Source: Blasia pusilla (Eukaryota; Marchantiophyta; Marchantiopsida; Blasiales). Taken from it: a DNA stretch of 64,000 nucleotides. Positions 11,500-23,660 of the stretch are shown in pieces. The position numbers were made by a program, and so were the translations under genes. How positions within the stretch are numbered: the stretch's first letter is position 1; the number at the start of each line of letters is the position of its first letter. The stretch is taken from contig CM114275.1 of assembly GCA_050084515.1 (NCBI GenBank), positions 22,320,001 to 22,384,000 of the forward strand. Reading direction: 5' to 3'. The notes below the pieces were generated by a model that was not told the DNA's origin, did no database searches, and was given only the letters and a program-made list of their open reading frames with translations.

Positions 11500-13280
11500 G
11501 ACCTCTCAGTTAGTGAAAAGTCGGCGAGAGGGATCAAGACGATGCGTTCAAGTTTCAAACCCTGGGGAATTGTATTTATTGCTGCCGAGATTAAAAATCT
11601 CCCCTTTGTGCTCTCGACAATCGGTGACAATTTATTTGCTTTATTTTCAAGGCGTGCATTTCGAGGTAATATTGCTATTACAAGTGATGCAATAGATTCG
11701 AACTCTACCTCTAGCAATACACACGGTAACATTCTAATGTTTGTATGTTCCTACAAACCAATCGATTTAGATTCATCGACTTCAATCAGGAGCCCATCTC
11801 TGATTCCGGCATTTGCGGCTCTAGCGGCTCTCAGGCCTACGGCCATTTTGGACAGGGGTGAAAAACGATCCAGGTGGTGCTGGATCGTTTAGATTCATCA
11901 GCTTCAACTGTGAGCCCATCTACAGCTCCGACTTCGTTTGCAGCTCGAGCTCTGTCTCCAACTCTATCTCCCGCTCCTCCTCCGAATTTGCAGCTCTGGC
12001 GGCTCCAGAAAGCACGTATACTACTCGACTCAACTCCAACTCTGTCTCCCGCTCCACCTCCGGCGCAGCTCTAGCGACTCCCTAGCACAAGCTCTACTCG
12101 GCTCGGATCCAGCGACTCCTGAGCACGGCTCTCAGACCTGCGGCCATTTTGGACAGAGTTGCAAAACGAAATACATCCAACCAAACATGGCAACCAGAGT
12201 CACAGCACGCAAGTCAACACAAGGGAAGGGGAAGAGTGTGTCTAAGGCAACTGCATCCAAAAAGCATTATGGTGTAAAGTCACGATGTTGAACCATTGAA
12301 AGCTCCAAGTGGTCCCCATATCGGAGAAGAAGTCATGCGTTTGAGTAAGTGGAAAAGTCATACTTTCCAAGCAGTCCTTGGGGAGAGACTCACTCCCTTA
12401 ACATGCTCCAGGCTTGAAGGTGGGGTGAAGGATTCCCTTCCTGCTGGATCACATCCTGCGTTGTCAGACAAGGGGTATCATCCCGAACCAATTGAAGGTT
12501 TGGGAAACGATGTCTTTATTGAAGTCCAGGGGACGCCCCCATATCGACTTAGAAGGACCACTAACGAGAGGGTCAACACGAACGAGAGGATGCAAAGAAC
12601 GCAGAGAACTCCGAACCTCAATGTAAAACATCAGCATTCGGAGTCCCATAGGACATCCCCTATTCAGGTAGAAAGACCTACTACATGCGTCTCAGAACCA
12701 CAGGAGATGAACATCTCACCTCAGAGAGCACCAACTGGAAAGAGTGTGGTAGTTAATATACATATTTGGAAATGACCTTCGTAGCTAGGAGAGAAAGAGT
12801 TTGCAGATGAATCATCTCAGAGCAAATGACACATGTAATGCTATCTTTGAGAAGCAAGTGACTTATGGAAGTTGTGGTATCCCATGTATGAATTTCTGTC
12901 ACAAGATTCTCCATCCCTAGCTATCAGTCCTCAACTCTGGGAGAACGTGGATTATCATGGGGCTGCCTTAGAACTTAGTGCAACCGCCAATCCACCTTAC
13001 TGCATCGAATGAGCAGTGCATCAAAAATGTAGAGAAACCGAAACCAGCACCAAGATCACTAAGATCACTAAGTCCACTAAGATAGTCTATGGGTGGGCGC
13101 AACTTCGAACGCATCGTCTTGGAAGTGGACGTGAGAGGAAGTGGGAGAACTTCCATCGACTAGACTCCTTACTAAGTCTAAAACAAGCACGGCCAAACGA
13201 TGTGCACAAGACCCTAATTAGCCAGCCAAACAACAGACTGAGAACCATCCGGGCATCGCCAGATGAGAGCAAACACCGCC
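11500..13280 (+). other. Helitron 5' non-coding or captured sequence
   Basis: Several overlapping frames up to 159 codons occur (for example 12296-12775). A block with GCGGCCATTTTGGACAG is repeated at about 11830-11860 and 12133-12160. Ser/Ala/Pro-coding CTCC-rich runs lie near 11930-12080. I recognise no domain. Helitrons often carry captured host fragments in this position, so a captured gene piece is possible but unproven. Confidence 0.4.
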
Positions 13281-13284
13281 GAGC

Positions 13285-14010
13285 GAAGTTTGCTGCAATG
13301 TAGCACACCAAGTGAGTGCAAAGCCGAGCAGAAGTTTTATTGCAATGTAGCACGACCAAGTGAGTGCAAAGCCGAGCAAGTGTTTGCTGCAATGTAGCTG
13401 ACCAAGTGAGTGCAAAGCCCGTGAGACTTAGAGCGAGGTTGAACCATGCATGAGAAGACCAAAGACGGGAGAATGAGCGAAGACCAAAGACCGTGTGAGA
13501 GCAGAGTCCTCTAGGAGAAAGCGCCGACGGCCAAGAGACGCGACCGTGTGAAGAAAGCTCTCATTTGCCTGACCAAGAGATGCACGGCCGTGTGAAGAGA
13601 GCTCTGCTGCCAGACCAAGATACGCGCGGCCGTGTGAAGAAAGCTCTCTTCTTTGCCTGACCAAGAGACGCAGCCGTGTGAAGAGAGCTCTTCTTTGCAC
13701 GCCAAGATACTCAGCCCGTGTGAAGAAAGCTCTCGCCGCACGCCCAAGAGACGCACATCCGGTGAAGAAAGCTCATCACCGACACGGCCAAAGAGACCCC
13801 GTGTGGTGAGACAGAGTCCGTGAGGCAGAGGCGGAGCCGTGAGGCAACTATGCGTAAGAACAATGACGAAACTTGGAGAGCAGAGCCCGTGAGGCAACTA
13901 TGCAGAACGCGTTCTCAGACGAAACCTGGAGAGCGGAGCCCGTGAGGAAAAGTGTGAGAGCGGAGCCCGTGAGGAGAAGTGCGGAGCCCGTGAGGGGCGA
14001 GACGCGCTTA
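13285..14010 (+). repeat. Compound tandem-repeat region inside the Helitron
   Basis: The left part has three copies of a roughly 54-bp unit with GACCAAGTGAGTGCAAAGCC and TGCAATGTAGC. The middle has about six copies of a roughly 50-bp unit with GACCAAGAGACGCA, GGCCGTGTGAAGAAAGCTCTC. The right part repeats GCGGAGCCCGTGAGG several times. Apparent reading frames here are by-products of the repeats. Confidence 0.75.
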
Positions 14011-14099
14011 GCCACGGAATCGTCTTGGAAATGAACGTGAGAGGGAGTGTAGAATTGCGCCCCGTTAGAAGGTGGGAATGGGGAAGGGGTGGGGCGGCG

Positions 14100-14232
14100 C
14101 GTCTCAGACGCTGGCCGTCCGATTTAGGATCGAACGATCCTAAAAGGGGGGAAGGGGGAAGGAGGCCGCGTCTCAGAGGCGGTCGGTCGGATCTCAGATC
14201 TAACGGTCCACAAAAGTGGACCGTTAGGTCTA
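14100..14232. repeat. Duplicated module with two perfect hairpins
   Basis: Two neighbouring modules each begin with GCGTCTCAGA and end in a hairpin. The first hairpin has arms TTTAGGATCG and CGATCCTAAA (14123-14132 and 14135-14144). The second has CTAACGGTCCAC and GTGGACCGTTAG (14201-14212 and 14217-14228) with an AAAA loop, and extends outward to 16 bp with one mismatch. They lie about 450 bp upstream of the Helitron gene start, beside a TATA-like TTATAAAG at about 14238-14245. Confidence 0.7.
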
Positions 14233-14676
14233 AACAAGTTATAAAGCGGCGCCAATCGTAGGGTAGGGTGGTTCGGGATAGGTTGGTTGTAGGTTTGGGA
14301 TAGGTTCGGTAGGGTTTTTTTTTCCGATTTTCTTTTCCGGATTTCCTTTTTCCTTTTTCCAATTTTTCTTATTTTTCCAAATTTTCCTTTTTCATATTTT
14401 TCATATTTTTCCAATTTTTCTTAAACATCCCAACTAGAATAACTTTTACATTTTTTTCTTCTTAAAAAAAACATTAATTTCTCATTCTCTTTCTCTTAAA
14501 ATTTTTCTTTTAAAATCTTCCTCTAGAATTGGTTTATGTCTAGCTCGAAACTTTTTCATTCGCTTTCTCTTTTTTTCTCATTTTTCCAATTTAATTTTCA
14601 TAATTTTCTTTCTCGACTTTTTTACAAGAATTTATTTTTCAATTTTTATTAAGTAGTTCTGTGGTGTGTAATGTAG

Positions 14677-17600
14677 ATGGCGAGTGGAGGTGGATTATTA
14701 TTGAACGTGGAGAGACGGCCGCTAGGTGTTATCACAAATATACCGATTCTACAACAAAATTCAGGGAGACAAATCGAAGAATTGAAGAACACCTCTCCGA
14801 TGTAAGCACATTTCTTTGGGAGAACAATGGAAGCAACCTATTTCCATTTCCACGATACGCCTTACATCCCATGTTTTGTATGTATATACTAAAATGATAC
14901 AATCTTGGAATTTTTGCATAGACTTCCTATTCCATCAAATCCGACACATTTGCGTGACTTTCGAAAATTGATGCGTGTGAACGCACAACAAAAAAGCGTG
15001 CACGTCGTAAGAAATATTAGCTCAAAAGCACTTGTTGAAGATGAATTCCTTCTAAAACATCTCCTACGTAAGTTTGCAAAATTCACAATCACCTCACATG
15101 TCCACATTTCTATCCTTCATAATCTTCACTTTTCATTTAAGTTAGTGCATTACTCTTAACATTTCTGTATTGTTTCAGACTTCCCATTCCATTGAATCCT
15201 GTGGATGTACGTGATTTTCGGAAGGTTCTATGGCGAGGCCCAAAACGAAAAACGTGCTATTGGCCGATAAAATGGAAGCCTTGAAAGAAAACAAAAAGGT
15301 GTTATTATCGAGTATAGAAAAAGAAGGAAAGCGCTTCATGGTCAAGTTGAGACTCCGATGGTAGTTCAAAGTATTCTAACTACTCCAAATGAAGAGCTTA
15401 TGGCCATTGGTAGTCAATCCATGAGGTACATATCTAAATTTTTACATCTCGCTGAAAATCTTTGATTGTTCATTTTTAATTTGTATGTATTATGTAATAT
15501 ATTGATGTTTTCTCAGGCCTTTTAATGAGGATGGAGGAATGGTAGCAGAAAATCAAGAATTTCATCTTCCATCTACATATCTTGCATCCCCAAGACGGGA
15601 GTTACGTGATAGTGCACTCCATGAAGTTGTCGATAATATATCTACGACAAGGCCAACTACTTATGTGATACGAGAAGTTGAGTTACCTATCACTCTTCCG
15701 ATTCTGTTTCAACATGAAGTTGGTGAGAATTCTTCGACTCTTCCCCGTTCCGAGGATGAAGCAAGGTCAAGAGTAGATCCTTCGTCTTCTACCATTAATG
15801 GACTCGTGTTATCTCCAGAAAGTGCCACTGTACAAAATGCTTCTAGGGTTCCTCCGTTGTCTGTTGTTGATAGGATTGTAAGATTAAATACATTATTGAA
15901 TCTTGCAAGAAGACCAAATTTCCAAGAAAATGATATTAGGAAGTTGAGATTACAGAGGAGTTTGAATCGTGTCAACGTCGTCATACGTTGGGTTATATGA
16001 CGAGATATGCCCATCATGTCATGCTTTACATTGAAATGTGAAAGGGTGAAAGGCTTAAAGATTAGTGACTCACCATATGGCATGTGTTGTGGCCATGGGA
16101 GAATACATTTACCCCTCTTGAAATCGTCTCCTCCATTCCTGAAATCCTTGATTTGGTGTTGGTCCTAGAAGTCTTCATTTTCTTACACATGCTAGAGCTT
16201 ACATCTGCTTCAACTTGCCTCTCTTGGAGTGCATATAAATGAACAAATAGGTGGCACCGGACACTTTAGGATCCAAGTGAATTTATCATTCTATTGATCC
16301 TTACATCCTAATATGGGGGTCATGCCCAATTTGCTCAACTCTACATCCATGATACATAAATGAATTGGAGAATCGTGAAAGAGTTATGTCTAGATCTTCT
16401 GATCTTAATTCAGATATTTTGAGAGGGCTACAAGACATATTACATGCATGCAACCCATATGTGAAGATCTTTCTTCATATGGCATATGAAGCAACTGACG
16501 TTAATATGCAGATCATCCTCAAGGCAAGTAAGAGAGGTCTCGATGCTTAGCGTTACAATTTACCAATTGCTTCTGAGGTTGCGGCTATATTGCTGGGTGA
16601 TGGTAGTGAACATGTTGACCATCGTGATATAATTGTACGACTACATGGAGGAGGAGTGAAGCGTGTATCAGACCTCAATGAAGCATATATTCCACTACAT
16701 TTTGTTCTCCTATTTATCTATGGTGAAGCAGGTTGGCATCCTGGAATACCCTTCGGGAGGATTGAAGGTCATAGAGAATCCGAACGATTGGGCCGGATTA
16801 TTCATGAGGAGGGACACGTGGATCCTTTAGAAGATTGGATGGATGAGGAAAGACTTGATGGTGATATTTCTGTGGAAAGAAAAACAAAGAGTGTTACGGC
16901 CTTGCAATTTGCATGTTTTCGACTTCAAACGCGGATTGGAGGCGAAGATGACAATCGGTTATTGCGGTTTGGTCGACTTACTCAAGAATATATGGTTGAC
17001 CTCTATGCAACTATAGAGATGCAACGATTATCATGGGTTCGCTTGAATCAAAAGGAGTTAAGGGCTGAATTATATCAAGGTGTAAAGGATGCTATGCATC
17101 GACATGATGTGGATAGTCGCAAGGTTAGGAGGCGCATTATATTACCTTCTTCTTTTACTGGAGGACCGCGTCACATGCATCAATTGTATCAAGATGCAAT
17201 GGCAATTGTAAGACATTTGGGGAAGCCGAACTACTTTTTGACTATGACATGCAATCCAAAGTGGGAGGAGATTACATCAGCCTTATTACCTGGTCAATCG
17301 GTTGCGGACCGACCAGATTTGGTTGTACGGGTTTTTGAGAAGAAAAAGAAAGAGTTATTAAGGCTTATCATCAAGAAGCAAATATTAGGACGAGTTGCAA
17401 GATGTATCCATGTGGTGGAATTCCAAAAAAGAGGTTTGCCGCATGTGCACGTTCTTATTATATTAGGACGGGAGGATAAACCACGTACCACTCATGATTA
17501 TGATCGTATTATTTCAGCAGAGATCCCTGATCAATCTACCCATCCAAGGTTGTATTCTACTGTTGCTAATTGCATGGTTCATGGGCCATGTGGACCATTT

Positions 17601-20600
17601 AATCCAAATGCACCATGTATGGATAAGGAAACCAAAAAGTGCACCAAAGGCTATCCTAAGACTTTTGCGGCCAACACTACAGAGACGGAAGATGGCTATC
17701 CAATCTATCGTAGGTAAGGATCCTTTAATTTTGTCTTATCTGTATTATTGTAAGACATATGATGTAGTATTGGAAAGCATATTTATGATTTGTTATTGCA
17801 TTTTTTTAGATTGGAGAATGGGAGGGCGATAATTAAGAGCCAACATTCACTGGATAATCGTTGGGTTGTGCCCTACAATCCTATGTTATGCACCGTCTTC
17901 GATTGTCACATTAATCTTGAAATCACAAGTAGTGTTTTCGCCGTCAAGTACTTATACAAATATGTCTATAAGGGTCCGATGCGGTGTCATTTAAGTTGTC
18001 AAAGGACACGGATACATCCAATGCAATTGACGTTATTGACGAGACAACATCATATCTTGATGCGAGGTATGATTCCGCTACTTCATTGATGTGATGCATT
18101 CCATTCTATTTCTTATCCATCATGTTCATTCTCCTAATTTGAATACTTGGAATTCTTATTTTTCCAGATATATATCTTCTTCAGAAGCATGTTGGCGTCT
18201 CTTCAAGTTTTCTCTCCATGCTGAACTTCCAAGTATTGTGAGATTAGCAGTTCATCTTCCGGAGCAACAAATAGTCTACTTCAATGATGTTGACGCTCCT
18301 CAAAATATTTTGCAAATAAATAGAGAGACAACTTTGACCCAATGGTTTGCTACCAATCTATCTGACTCCACTTCTCGACAATATCTATATATAGATTTCC
18401 CTTCATATTATCGTTGGAGTAACAAGAGATGGATTCGTAGGGTGAAAAAATTTAATGATTGTGGCCATCCCATTGGCCGCTTATACCTTACTCATCCAGG
18501 TAAAAACTTAAATTCTTTATATACATTTACTCCTTTTTATATACCAGCCTCGCCCATTTTCTTTTATATATAGATAGATGAGCTCACTTTTTTACTTTGT
18601 CATAGGTGAAGGAGAACGACATTGGTTGAGATTACTCCTCCATCATGTTCGAGGAGCAACTACATACGAATACTTAAGAACGGTTCATGGGATATTATGT
18701 CCAACATTCAAGGAGGCTGCTATCCAATTAGGACTTCTTGAGGATGATAGGGAGGTGTTTACTTGCTTTGAAGAAGCTTCCATAATCCGTACGGGTTCTT
18801 CATTACGCCGACTCTTTGCAAGTATTCTAGCTTATAACACACCTGCTCAACCTGCAATATTATGGAGTCAGTTCTTGGTTCCATTGGTCGAAGATCTCTT
18901 ATATGAACGACGTTAAGTAAGAATCCAATACTACAACTCCTTCAAAACAATTTCATTCCTTATAGTAGTAACGTTTTCCATCTCACTTACATTGACAGTC
19001 CCAGATACTAACCATAATTTTAACCTTTTTTTGAACTCATCCATTACAGAAAACAGGAATTCATAACCTTGCTGTTGATGATGCTATTATTAATACCGCA
19101 TTATTGGAAGTCCATTATTATTTACAAGATCAAGGAAAGAGACTATCTGACTTCCCAGACATGCCCCAAGCTAATTTCGAAAGCCTTCATTCATACTCAT
19201 ATTTGGAGGAACAAGAGCTATCATATGATACGGAAAAATTATTTGAGCAAGTGCAATTGGGAGAAGCGTGCCTAAACGAAGGACAACGCATGATATGGGA
19301 CGCTATACATGATGAGCTTGATCAAATATGCGCGAATGCTCCACCATCTCCAAAAGTTTTTTTCATCGATGGTCCAGGTGGAACTGGAAAAACATTTTTA
19401 TATAATCTTCTTCTTGCAAGTGTAAGGAGCGTTAGAGGTATAGCATTGGCCGTTGCATCATCTGGTATAGCTGCGCTATTGTTAGACGGAGGACGTACTG
19501 CTCATTCACGCTTCAAGATCCCCATTAATCTTCATGAAAGCTCTACTTGCAAGTAAGTACCACAAGTTGTCTTAATTAGCAAGATTTTGTTAATTGCTCA
19601 AATTGTTTCAGCTTCTAATTTTCTTCCCTTTTTGCTGGTAGTTTATCGGTCGATAGTAATGGAGCACGCTTAATCCGTGAGGCGATGCTCATTATATGGG
19701 ATGAGGCACCTATGGCTCATCGTCATGCCTTTGAGGCCGTGAATCGAACCTTACAGGATATCATGGGAGTTTTTTCGGATGATTTACGGCAATTACCGTT
19801 TGGTGGAAAACTTATGGTATTTGGTGGTGATTTTCGTCAAGTGTTGCTTGTTGTTCGTCATGGGGATCGACCGCAAATCATCCAAGCCACCATAAAGAGA
19901 TCATCTCTTTGGTCTAATGTAAGGGTTATAAAGTTGAAAACAAACATGAGAATTCAAAGGTTGGATGGTCATTTGCGTGATGAACAACAAGCTTTTGCTG
20001 ATTGGTTACTGGAAGTGGGAGAGGGCCGTGTACTTTTACACCCTCATTTGGGAGAAGACTTTATACGATTACCATCTGATATTGTTACTAATAGTAACAA
20101 AATATGTGATCTTATTGATTTGATCTATGGAGATTTTCTTAGCCGATTCCATGACATTGAATTCTTAAGAGATACAACTATTTTGGCTCTGAGAAATAAA
20201 GATGTTGACGACATAAATGCAGACGTTATGTCTCGGTTCCCCGGAGAGGTTATCCTTTAGACTTATCTCATTTTTACCTCTATCAATATGTTTTTTCGAA
20301 GTTTGGATACTAATATTTCCATTTCTCACTAATACATTACATATTGTGTACATGAGCATATTTACCTTAGCGTCGACTCTATTCCGAATAAGAGAATGAG
20401 TCATATCTATCCAACTGAATTCTTGAACACACGCTTGCCTTCTGGACTTCCTCCGCATCGTTTGTGTTTGAAGATTGGTGCACCAATCATGCTCTTGCGA
20501 AACATGAATGGGTCACATGGACAAGCAAACGGAACAAGATTGGTGATTCGTGGATTTATGAGACATTGCATCGATGCTGAAATTATCACTGGGAAAAATA

Positions 20601-20911
20601 TTGGAGATCGCGTTTTTATTCCACGTATTCCATTGATTGCATCAGATTCTGGTTTGCCATTTGATTTGCGTAGGTTTCAATTCCCTGTTAGGCCGGCTTT
20701 TGCTATGACTATTAATAAGTCGCAAGGTCAAACTTTGCAAAAGGTTGGCATTTACTTGCCTACTCCTGTATTTTCTCATGGTCAATTGTATGTAGCATTA
20801 TCTAGAGTAGGAAAGAGAAGTTCCATCCACATTACCATTGGAAGAGATGAACATTCAAATAAGAAAAATGATTACACACGAAATGTAGTATATAAAAAAA
20901 TATTGAGATGA
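14677..20911 (+). pseudogene. Helitron Rep-PIF1 helicase gene, multi-exon, disabled
   Basis: Encodes the rolling-circle transposase: an HUH nuclease that nicks and joins single strands, fused to a PIF1-family 5'-3' helicase. Exon 1 starts at ATG 14677 (MASGGG, then ERRPLGVITNI, typical of plant Helitron N-termini). Seen further on: SPYGMCCGHGRIHLP (about 16075), MTCNPKW (about 17247), the HUH motif GLPHVHVLI (histidines at 17442-17444 and 17448-17450), and the tyrosine motif KYLYKYVYKG (about 17946-17975). Helicase motifs are GPGGTGKT (about 19372), IIWDEAPM (about 19691), FGGDFRQ (about 19819) and INKSQGQTL (about 20710). Introns with GT-AG ends include 17714-17809, 18067-18167, 18500-18605, about 18916-19048, 19553-19641 and 20249-20356. 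Disabling changes: frame shifts near 15290, 15955 and 16200-16340, TAG at 16548-16550 where the family usually has Gln, and a one-base loss near 17975. The domain order and motifs leave little doubt about identity. Confidence 0.92.
14922..15425 (+). other. Duplicated exon pair in the Helitron gene
   Basis: Exon 2 (14922-15067) and exon 3 (15179-15425) both begin right after a splice acceptor with ACTTCC-ATTCCA and encode LPIPSNPTHLRDFRKLM and LPIPLNPVDVRDFRKVL. Exon 2 is 146 bp, so including it puts exon 3 out of frame. Exon 1 joins either exon in frame. This looks like a local tandem duplication, and the two could be used alternatively, though neither encodes a complete frame now. Confidence 0.6.
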
Positions 20912-20938
20912 AATAAATTTGATAAAATGTATCTTCAG

Positions 20939-20994
20939 TCTATACTACCTTATTTCACCCGTTCATTCTATACTACCTTATTTTATCCGTGCAT
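20939..20994 (+). repeat. 28-bp tandem duplication before the Helitron 3' hairpin
   Basis: TCTATACTACCTTATTT occurs at 20939 and again at 20967, each followed by a C/T-variant CCGT. The TCTATACTA portion also matches the first nine bases of the Helitron 5' end. Confidence 0.7.
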
Positions 20995-21013
20995 CGCACG
21001 GGCACCTTACTAG
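20987..21013 (+). terminator. Helitron 3' terminal hairpin and CTAG end
   Basis: Perfect 6-bp stem CCGTGC/GCACGG with loop ATC, then GCACCTTACTAG. In Helitrons this structure is held to mark where rolling-circle transposition stops. Confidence 0.88.
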
Positions 21014-22283
21014 TATTTTATTATGCTCACAATGTATTTCTATATTATCAAGAGAGTGAAAACTTATAGTTGTGTTTTTTGCCATCTGCATGCAAAATTG
21101 TAGCCGATATTCATGGCGGTGTAACATGAGTAACATGCTATAAAGCATGGCCTGAATTTAATTAGTTTCTTTTATGCCCCATGGAAATCACGCCTTATTC
21201 TTTCTTGAAAGCAAAAACTACGTCATTATATTTCTCTCATGAAAAGATAGTCCCCTGTATTTATTTATTTTCTTAAGACTTACACGCGCATTTATGCGTG
21301 AGATTGAGAATGGTATCATTAACTAAAGATATGCCCTCAATCCGTTTTTCCATCACACGTCTCTTACTTCACTTCTTCTCTTTTTCCTTTTTAGAACAAA
21401 ATCATTAGATCGATATTGTTAAGAGGAAAGAGAAAAAAAAATCCCAACTCCACACCTTACCTTACATGTTATATATGAACAAGAGTGTTTTTTCACTAAT
21501 ATTCATGACTTATTCACTAATAACAAGCAAAGTTTTACATCATCAAATCATAAGCGCATTTTTTCAAAATCTTGAGATTGTGGTCCTTAAACACCAAATA
21601 ATTTAACAATAACGTGCCCAAAGAGGCCTTTAGTTGGCCATGTTTTCTTGGTTTTGGTTAGAAAAGAAATGATTGTAATTTGTCAAAAGATGAAGATATT
21701 GTCCTTTGAAGGTATCATTATCAAGGAATTTTCAACATAATATTATTTTACGTTTGAGACACATCCCATTGTGGAACTTCCCCCTTTCTTACTTTTGTCT
21801 TCGTTTCTATATTTACAAATGAAAGTCTAAAAGGATAAGAAATCTCGCAATCATCAAATTACGTAATTTTTAAAATTATTTTTATTGATTTCATTTTGGT
21901 GTGAGTTGGACCCTTTAAATCCTTGTTGCAAGTTTGGGGAGAAGAAGTTTGACCATAACTTCCATGACTTAGTCCAAGTTGGGTTAGGCTCCATTTCTCA
22001 TTTTAGGAAATTCTTGTTGCAAAAATGTTCGTTGACGCCAAGATTTGGAACTACTTCAATGTCTAACATTCATTAATGATCAAATGTAGAGTCTCAAATA
22101 GATTTTTCCATGATAATCTCTTAATCATTCTCTTTCTCATATTAGATCATGAAACATAGTGTTTGTTACATAATGCATGTAAGTTTGCATCCATTCTTTC
22201 ACTCCCTCTCCACCGCATACTCATCATTATACATTTCCTCTCCTCTGTTGTCCACCTTCGTAATCCCTTTCCAACCTTAAATA

Positions 22284-22290
<7 letters not shown>

Positions 22291-22324
<34 letters not shown>
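22291..22324 (+). repeat. (CT)17 microsatellite
   Basis: Uninterrupted CT dinucleotide run of 34 bases. Confidence 0.95.
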
Positions 22325-22325
<1 letters not shown>

Positions 22326-22906
22326 AGTTTCTTGATGACAATTGTGACTAGAGGTTGCACGGCTCAATAGTGTTGAGCCTCCCACTTATTTATCCTTGTG
22401 TTATTGGGAGAGGGGTTAGGAACGACTCGAATGAGTTGGAAAAGAGAAGGGACTACCACCAAGATTATTGCCTTCAAGAAAATTCAAATCCCACAATCTC
22501 TTGTAGTACATGGGGGAACTTTCTCCATTACCCTAGAGTCTCATGCGTTAAGTATTTGGAAAAAATAAACCACTTATTTTGTTTTCCATACGGAACCCGT
22601 GGATTAAGTAACTTGACCTCAGGTTAGAAAACCCAAGGATCCTGATGATTAGGCTCCAATGTGATGAGGAAGAGGAAGAGAATTAAGAGCCCTTCAAAGT
22701 CGGTAGTAATTCCAAAACAGTTTGCAATAGCCATGCAACTCCGTAACGTCACCCTAAGTTTACTATTCCAAAGAAAAAACTCCATCGAATGTGTTTTTTG
22801 GGAAAATTAAAGTTGTTTTCTTTTTGGTGAGTTGTAAGAGTCCTTCCCTCCATAGGTACTATGCCATATTTCATGTATCTCCTTACAAGTTGGGACCCGC
22901 GAGGGA

Positions 22907-22921
22907 CCGTGCAATGCACGG
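22907..22921. repeat. Helitron-like hairpin without a CTAG end
   Basis: CCGTGC-AAT-GCACGG closely resembles the 3' hairpin at 20987-21001. The next bases (ACCCTATAATTG) contain no CTAG, so this is at most a degraded 3' end. Confidence 0.4.
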
Positions 22922-23104
22922 ACCCTATAATTGAATATAATTATACATATATGCTATATATGCACCCAGGTTCCTAAAATTCATTTATTCAAAAGATATC
23001 TTATATGATAGACATAGCTTCCACCCGTCATACGTTCTTAAGTTTACATGGAGAACTCTCAAGACACCCCCATTTGAGAAACATTTCTCAAATAATAATC
23101 TAGA

Positions 23105-23660
23105 TTTATGGAATTGGGTAGTGATATTTCACTCATTCATTCATCTCTCTATTCATGAGATCCCATACGTAGGATACCCTTTTCTATTTACTTAGTAATT
23201 CATGGAGTTGATTGCTAGTACGCACCGTTTTATTTACTTCTCCATGAATTTAGATATCAAAGGCATCCTAATTTATTACCCTATTTATTAAAGAGATTCG
23301 ATAGCTTAAACTCCCTAATTTTTTAGCTGTTTAATAGTAGAATTAGACATAGCACCCTATTCTATTTATTAAGGGGAATGGATAGCTCAAAGCATACCTT
23401 ATTTACCTATTTATTTGTGAAATTCGATTGCTAGAGCGCCCTGATCTATTAACCTATTTATTTAGAGGAATAAATAGGTAAATAAAAAACCTATTTTATT
23501 TACTTATTTATTTCTGGAATTCCATGACTAGAATACCCAGCTTAATATATTTCCCTTCTTATTCATGGAATTCGATAAATGCATACTTTATTTATGTCCA
23601 TTTTTCTTGAGGAATTGTACAACTAAAACGTCTTTCTTATTTATTTACATAATTATTTAA
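23105..23660 (+). repeat. Degenerate AT-rich tandem repeat, unit about 55-60 bp
   Basis: Repeated landmarks are GGAATTCGAT, GCTAGAGC-CCC and CTATTTATTTACTTATTTATT. Roughly nine poorly conserved copies. Confidence 0.6.

Larger units (their letters stand above)
11191..21013 (+). mobile_element. Complete Helitron (9.8 kb) with Rep/helicase gene
   Basis: The left end reads A^TCTATACTATTATGGGAG, the usual plant Helitron 5' terminus, with A at 11190 and TC at 11191-11192. The right end has a hairpin CCGTGC-ATC-GCACGG (20987-21001), then 12 bases, then CTAG (21010-21013) followed by T. This is the classic A^TC...CTAR^T arrangement for rolling-circle elements, which make no target-site duplication. 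The only transposition gene, on the plus strand (14677-20911), encodes a HUH Rep domain and a PIF1-like helicase. The first 3.5 kb carry tandem repeats and hairpins but no recognised gene. The termini look intact although the gene is broken, so movement in trans would be the only option. Confidence 0.93.
21014..23100. other. Intergenic DNA right of the Helitron
   Basis: No gene recognised. Contains a (CT)17 microsatellite at 22291-22324 and a Helitron-like hairpin at 22907-22921. Short frames (for example 22355-22627) match nothing I know. Confidence 0.5.

Noticed and set aside
12296-12775. 159-codon frame as a captured host gene
   Set aside because: No recognised domain and no splice context, so kept only as uncharacterised Helitron sequence.
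13428-14010. Long minus-strand frames in the Helitron
   Set aside because: They translate a tandem repeat and carry no motif.
18500-18605. Helitron-like TCTATATATAAAAG on the minus strand
   Set aside because: It lies wholly in an intron of the Helitron gene and no matching 3' end was found, so chance is likely.
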